Source of the DNA: Hansfordia pulvinata
Taxonomy: Eukaryota > Ascomycota > Sordariomycetes > Xylariales
Direction: 5' to 3'
NCBI GenBank assembly: GCA_006538405.1
Contig: BJKQ01000005.1
Location: 2,356,001-2,420,000 of the forward strand
DNA length: 64,000 bases
The notes under the pieces are model-generated. The model was not told the DNA's origin, searched no databases, and was given only the letters and a program-made list of their open reading frames with translations. Of the stretch, positions 58,427 to 64,000 are shown one piece after another; within the stretch, counting starts at the first letter, position 1; every line of letters begins with the position of its first letter. The translations under genes were made by a program, and so were the position numbers.

Positions 58427-61214
58427 CTTGTCTGTTGTCGAAGCGGCCTGCTATGTGGCCCGTTGGGAGGGGCGGGCGGTCGGAGAAAGGGGGGCGGGAG
58501 AGTGCGACGACGTGGTTGGCGATAGGACAGAGGGGTCGGGAGTTGAGAGGCAGGTCGGGTCGAGTTACGTATGGATGGCGCGCTGCTCAGCCCGTCAAGA
58601 GCCGCCCAGTGATGTACCTACCTTGGAAGGGTGCTGCGCATGGCCAAAGTGAAGCTGGGGCTTGCTTCAAGTAGCAGTACTTTATGAATCATGCTCACTG
58701 CAGCCAACCCTGTCGTAGCTTCTTGCATTCGGGGTACTGAGTACTGGAGCTGCTAGTGTGGGGAGCGAGAGGCAAGTGCGAGGCACAGGGACCTCAGACG
58801 TCACTGCCCCTGCCCTCGGGTGCCTCACGTCGGGAGGTTGCTCAAGGTTCCTCCACTCCAGCTGGCTTTCGTTCCGTAAAGCTGCTAGAAATGTGCCCTG
58901 AAGACCAGTGGATACGCCTGGTAGGAGAGGCTGCATGGCTCTGTAGCAGCCCCCTAAGCCACTGGAGCAGGCCTTAAAGGTGCCAACCAGTCTCCACTGG
59001 CCTCCCTCGGCTGCACCGGAACTGAGCCCAGCGCCATCCCTCGTTGTAGCAGGGCGTGCAGGGGCACTCGATAACCTGCTGCTGGTCTCCTTCGATGAAC
59101 GCCATTCCCGCTCGAACATCTCTCGCAAGTTGTCATGGGTTGCCTATGCCTATATCCATAGGTATATTGCTTTGGGGGGTTCAAATGTGGCTTCAATCAT
59201 GGATTTTTAAGGTCTCGGCTCGAGTCGAGACTGCCAGAACTAATAAGTCCTGCTCAACCACCCAATTCAGAAGACAGACAGCTGACCCGTTCGCAGCAAG
59301 AGAGCCGTCAGAAGCCTCTTGATGTTTGCCGGCTGGCGTCGATCATATGAACTCGTGGGGACTGCACTTGGTTTCCTTCACAGGACAAAACTCAAGGCAT
59401 GGTGCGCTTGTCGTGCTATCACCGCCCCGGATCCTACCGTGCAGGGTACCTACCTACATAACGGTACCTCTCATCGGCCATCCGAAAGTTCCGTTCGACG
59501 CCGATCATACGTGGTGGCTTGTGATACGATGTTTCTATATAGCCAGTGAGGAGAGCTGTTTGGCGGGCCGCACTTCAAAGACACCGCAATGTTTCCCAGG
59601 ATGAGCTCAGCCAGTGCATGCATGTCAACTTTGAGGAGGCGACATAAGCCTCCGCCTTTATCGTACTTCACGAGTCCCGGATAAGTCGCCCGTCCTGTAA
59701 GAAGCGCTGCAGCGCACAGAGTCTCTGTAAGGTACGTGTGTCGCGGCCTACAGACCATAGGTACTCAGCGGTCGTGTCCAGGCAGCGGGCCTGTTCTTTG
59801 TGGCAGAACATCTGGTCGAGACCAAGCATAAGGTCAGCTCAGAGATGGAAAGCCCCTGTAAACACCCGAGGGGCCGGCTTTATTAAGGGTTTACCTGGTT
59901 AGAAACAGGGTTGTAAACTTCCGGCCGCGCCTCTGGCTCGAAGCCGCTGGCCTCAGCCCAGGTTTTGCAGATATGGAGTGCGTCTTCACCATCATACCCG
60001 CGCACTACGAGTATCAGATTTATCGAGTTACCATGTAGTCAAGTCGCAGGCTGCGGGGTGGTCGTACGCGAACGTCGCGGAGGCCAAGCCAGTCTATTGA
60101 TCAACCAAGCCGCTGGTGCCGGAGCTGTTCTCCCCAGGAATCCTCTCCGATGTGAGGGCCCGACCTGTGTTACACGAGATGTAGAACACGCGGCCCCAAT
60201 GGCGACGCTGGACTGGTGCCGCCGCCACTGTCCCTGTTGCAGTGGCACCATCAGGAAAGGGGCTCGGTAAGGAGATCGTCCCCTCTCCGTGTCACTCTGG
60301 TCCGCGGACCGTCAAGTTCAAGAGTGAGGCGCATTTTTCTTCTTCTTTTCAGACGTCAAGCCGTTCATTCCATCTACCAGTGTCGTTCTGTTGGCTCGGC
60401 AGGTCATGTGTTCCGGCCCGATACCACGTAGACAAGACTTCCGGGCTTCTTGCTGGAACGCGTCTGTGGTCACTGATTGGCACTCGGCCGACGCCCTGAA
60501 TGATCTCACCTCATCAAGCTGCGGTCGTGTTGTAGAGGAGTCGGCTTGGACGGCCCTACGGCGACTTGACGATAAGGGTCGCGGCCCTCGCAGCTCTGTT
60601 CTGTCCACTGCGAGGCCAAGTGCCTATTCGGCCCCCCGGGGAGCGGGTGAGGGGTACAGGTGCCGTTGCTCCCATTTCCTGCGTCATCTGAGGACCCAGA
60701 CTGGTCAGCCAGTGTAGGGAGATGAAACACCCCCTCCATTGGCGAGCGCCGTCTCACGTCACGATGCAGATTGGCAGCGTCCAGGCAAAGGAAGCCTGAT
60801 GTTCCGTGTGTTTGGAACGAATCTGGCATCGAGCAGGCTATGTCGAATCACAAGTGTCCGCTCCAAGGGCGCTGACACGATACACGGCAGCAGGTCCAGG
60901 CACCAGACTGGCCGACAAGTTCGGGCCGTTTCTTGGACTTGAGGCTGCTTTTCCGAGAGATGTCATGTGGCTGCGTTCTCGTGGATGTAACAGTATGATT
61001 TCCTACCATGTCATCAGGCGTGGAAGGCGGTCTTCGGCGAGCAGCTAGCCAACCGATGCGAGACACGATGATAGCCTCTGTTTCCGGTCTTCGATGGCTG
61101 GGTCTGGAAGCTGGCCGGTGCTTTTCGGTGAGGCCGTCGTGAACCGGCGAATCGGGGAGTCGGTAGAGGCGTACACGGTGTTCGTCAGTGAGCAGGGGCC
61201 GAGAGCTTGACAGG
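58427..61214. other. Intergenic region
   Basis: 2.8 kb with no recognised gene. It contains TACGAGTA at 60006 and GGTACCTACCT words near 59446-59468. Short open frames on both strands lack motifs. Confidence 0.45.
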
Positions 61215-61222
61215 TATAAAAG
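61215..61222 (+). promoter_or_regulatory. TATA box of coiled-coil gene
   Basis: TATAAAAG, a full consensus TATA box, is followed by a pyrimidine-rich stretch with likely start sites (ACTTCTCTCACAG) about 30 bp downstream. Confidence 0.6.
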
Positions 61223-61530
61223 CAATAGCCCCTCTGCCCAGCCGACACTTCTCTCACAGCTCAGACCTAAGGCCAGTGGCGGCCATCTACAGATTTGAAC
61301 TCTTCATTGTTTCGAAAGCCGGGCTCTCTCACAATTTGGTCGATATCTTACCAGCATCTGTTACCAGACAGCATCAGCTTTGCCGAGGGCACATTCCAGT
61401 CCCTAAGCAAGTCGAATACTCCTCAGACCATCAGGTATGTTCCCCATGCCGTTGAAGATGAGAAGGCCGGGGCCTGTGCCCCTCATACTTGCAGATACGT
61501 ATGTACTGACATGCCTCAGCACTCACGAAG

Positions 61531-61812
61531 ATGGGGTCGGATGAGGACAACAAGAAGCTGGAGGAGGAGAGGGAGGAAGAGGAGAGGAAGCAGCAGGAGA
61601 AGAAGAAAGAAGAGGAAGAAGAGGAGGAGAGGAGACAAGAAGTAGAGAGGCTGGAAGAGGAACGGAAGAAAGAGGAGGAGGAGAAGCAGCAGCAGCAGGA
61701 GCAAGAAGAGGAAGATGAGGAGATCCGGCGCCAGGAGGACGCGGACGAGGAAGCTTTGCGGGCGAGGATACTGGAGAGTGCGGAAATCAGCCGGGATATT
61801 CGCACCTTTTGA
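61531..61812 (+). CDS. Small Glu/Lys/Arg-rich coiled-coil protein
   Basis: A 93-residue protein that is almost entirely a charged helix. A short start (MGSDEDNKK) leads into repeated EEER/KKEEEE units with a QQQQ run, and a less biased end EEALRARILESAEISRDIRTF. I recognise no family; low-complexity helices like this match many unrelated proteins. Support for a gene comes from the sequence around it. A consensus TATA box lies at 61215, and a probable 5'UTR intron runs from 61435 (GTATGT) to 61519 (CAG) with a perfect TACTGAC branch site 15 nt before the acceptor. The start codon follows 11 nt after splicing. Confidence 0.55.
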   Translation: MGSDEDNKKLEEEREEEERKQQEKKKEEEEEEERRQEVERLEEERKKEEEEKQQQQEQEEEDEEIRRQEDADEEALRARILESAEISRDIRTF

Positions 61813-63589
61813 AGAGGGAATCAGTGGAGGTGGCCGTGGGAATCCAGCCTTCCGGATCTTCCGTGTTCTCTGGCCAACTCGCACTTTTTAGACTGTACTC
61901 CAAGCCAGGTCAACGTGTGCAGAATCAGACTCGGCCTCGAGGTCCAACGCAGGGATACAAGGTGTTCAGAGCTGTTTGTGTGGATTCTGGTACACAGCAC
62001 AATCTTGGTCTGAAGTTTGTCCCCATAAAGCGTTGTGAGCAAGTTTGTTCCTGCTTGACCGGTCGTCCCAGACAGGGAGGGGTGCATTGCACCAGCGCTG
62101 CCCACGCGGAGCACGACTGGTCGAGCGCGAGTGGGCAGGGGCAGATGCGCGGTGGACGGTTTCCCAGGTCGTATAACGAGACCCGGGTTTACGTCTGATG
62201 TGGAAGCGCACTCGAAAATACTGAACGAGAGGGCGGCAAACGTCTTTGGTGAAGCGCTTTGTGAAGCATCGCGAGTAGATTAGGTTAGGAGAGGTCGGCA
62301 CTCGAGGTACATATACCTCACGGACGATACCTACTATGCTTGGGTACATGTACCTGACCGGTTAGCGCCGGTGGGATTCATGGGCGAAGCGCCGCCCGCG
62401 CCGGTACCTGCACCGTCATCGGCCCCACCCTCGGCACGGTGATTGGCGGAGATGGGCCGCCCCTGACGGCTGCAGCGGCTAACTCCTCGAGTCGCTTTTG
62501 TCGACAGCAACGGCGGTGGCGGCAGCGGCATCGGCAGCGGGTGCCTGGACCAGGTATTCACACAAACACACATCCATACCCGCCTCACCTGCCGGCCACA
62601 AGTTTATATGTACCTCGGGTACGACCAGCACCGTACCTGAGCATGCAAGCGCGTAGGTTCCAGGTCCAAGTCATCCAATCCTGTAGGTATCCCCTCAGAC
62701 GGCGTGCTGCATCCGTAGGAGTATGTGCATGCGCATACGCGTGCGGCTAAAGGGGGACTTGGATCCGATAGAGTGGAAAGAACGATGCAGCTTCAGAGCT
62801 ACTCGTACGCGACGTACGCGCCTGCCCCGCGGATGCCTATGTTGATTGATTGTAACAGACCAAGTGACGGCCCCAGAGGAAGGTGCGATGACGACTTCCA
62901 CCTTGATTGTGCAAAGTAGGTAGGTACCTAGATACCTCCCAAGATAGGTGAACTTAGGTGAACTTAAAGTCAGGTCGTTTTTAGGCATAGTTCGTCGCCC
63001 AAAGGAGCTGCCGCCTATTCGCATCGAGGTTGATACTCGCATCCCACCAAAACACCGTAAACACTCGATCGCGTCTCCCTTCTTGAGCTCTACTGCTCCC
63101 TCTTTCTACCTTTGTTTCTCTCTCCTCCCCCCCCCCCCCCCCCCCCCGAATTCTTGTCCCGCTCCACACCGTCCAGTCTCTTTGTTCTGGACTCTGCTCG
63201 CCCCTTTGCTCGCAGCACTCGCCACTTGCCACTCGCACATCCCCGCCTGTCCCCCCCAAACTCCGACGCGACTGCCTCGACTCTTGCGTTCTCACTGCCT
63301 GATCTGCCACTCTCAACCGCCAACGCGCTCTGGTTTGCGCATCATTACGATACTGATATCCGGATCGCAAGGACTGCTCTCCTGTGCGCCCAACTCGACC
63401 TGCCTACCTCCAACCATTCGGCTCGTCACCAGCCCTACATGCTGTCACCGCCAGTCGCGCCCCTCGACCGCAGCACCCCTGCTATCAGCCTCATTACCAG
63501 TCCTTGTGGGCACCCTTCGCGCACTCTCCACGCTCTGCGGCCTCGCACAACGCGCTCTGGGCTTGCTCTTGGTTCCTAGCGCACCCAAC
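61813..63589. other. Intergenic region with poly-C tract
   Basis: No gene recognised. TACTCGTA is at 62800, and GGTACCTAGATACCT words lie near 62922-62938. A run of 21 C is at 63127-63147. The last 450 bp are C/T-rich and probably form promoter and leader of the final gene. Confidence 0.5.
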
Positions 63590-64000
63590 ATGTCCAGAAC
63601 GCCATCACCGCCGCCCAAGGCGGAGCTGCCAGCTGGTCGGCTCCTCCCACGCATCTTCACCACCCGCCGCGTTGTCCCGGAGCCGGGCTCACTCTTCGAC
63701 ATCCTCCACCGCTACGCGCGTGACAGCCTCTACCTCGCGCCCATCTGCTGGACCGAGCGCCACAATAAGCTGCTCGTCAACCGCTTCACCCAGCTCCCCC
63801 TCCTGGAGACGCCCGTCGCGCCGCCCTCTCTGTACCCGTCTCCTCCCTCGCCTACTCATCTGCTCGCCCCCGCGATCCAGTCCGATACTCAAGACGCCCG
63901 CCTATCCAAGCATCTGAGGACACTTATGACGCCCACGGACTACCTTGAACAGCCGTACTCATATGTCAACTACAGCCAGGATATCAGGAGCAAGGCCATG
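63590..64000 (+). CDS. Hypothetical protein, truncated by window end
   Basis: An open frame of 137 codons starts at the ATG in CCCAACATGTCC and has no stop before the window ends. The protein begins MSRTPSPPPKAELPAGRLLP, then RVVPEPGSLFDILHRYARD, LYLAPICWTERHNKLLVNRF, a Pro/Ser-rich stretch and PTDYLEQPYSYVNYSQDIRS. The regular alternation of hydrophobic and charged residues looks genuine, but I do not recognise a domain in this portion. Confidence 0.6.
   Translation, partial: MSRTPSPPPKAELPAGRLLPRIFTTRRVVPEPGSLFDILHRYARDSLYLAPICWTERHNKLLVNRFTQLPLLETPVAPPSLYPSPPSPTHLLAPAIQSDTQDARLSKHLRTLMTPTDYLEQPYSYVNYSQDIRSKAM

Overview
This window reads as nuclear DNA of a filamentous ascomycete, most likely a Sordariomycete and perhaps Hypocreales. 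The evidence is short GT-AG introns of mostly 56-170 bp with CTRAC-like branch points, GC-rich coding sequence with C-ending codons, intron-bearing nuclear tRNA, a Tc1/mariner copy with RIP-type damage, and fungal versions of Spt4, Trm6, ARPC3, flotillin and a GH79 enzyme. Naming the order is inference. Gene density is low: about twenty loci lie between long intergenic stretches that carry microsatellites, long mononucleotide tracts and very many copies of the octamer TACGAGTA/TACTCGTA.

Layout. 1-6.6 kb: almost no recognisable gene, with coding-like fragments at 5.55-6.24 kb. 6.66-7.64 kb: inositol polyphosphate kinase family gene (-). 8.77-10.13 kb: Tc1/mariner element with 32-bp TIRs and a transposase that keeps its full frame but has seven stops. 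12.6-14.8 kb: five-exon Na+/H+ antiporter (+). 17.4-18.5 kb: BuGZ/ZNF207-like zinc-finger protein (-). 21.7-22.5 kb: disordered protein (+). 28.6-30.2 kb: secreted GH79 glycosidase (-). 36.3-36.8 kb: small acidic protein (+). 37.34-37.85 kb: MITE with TA duplication, just downstream of a glycine-motif protein (37.9-38.9 kb, -). 39.1-39.3 kb: tRNA-Leu/tRNA-Glu tandem (-). 41.0-44.1 kb: LPMO-like secreted protein (+) convergent with a cytochrome P450 (-) that has a 30-nt microexon. 45.7-49.0 kb: OB-fold-like protein (+), Spt4 (+) and a low-complexity protein (-). 51.8-58.4 kb: flotillin (+), Trm6 (+) and ARPC3 (-). 61.2-61.8 kb: small coiled-coil gene with a clear TATA box and a 5'UTR intron. 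From 63.59 kb: a gene truncated by the window end.

The genes are not an operon or an obvious biosynthetic cluster. Most are housekeeping functions: transcription elongation, tRNA m1A58 modification, actin nucleation, membrane microdomains, spindle/Bub3 biology and ion homeostasis. They are interspersed with secreted or oxidative enzymes (GH79, LPMO-like, P450).

The most striking cross-cutting observation is that five otherwise conserved genes (BuGZ-like, OB-fold-like, the 48-kb protein, flotillin, Trm6) are broken at seven places. At every one of them the coding strand is one C short inside a run of C. The likeliest reading is a homopolymer undercall in the assembly, not biology. Anyone annotating the window automatically would nevertheless split or truncate all five genes. 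All exon coordinates and corrected lengths below were worked out by hand from the sequence.
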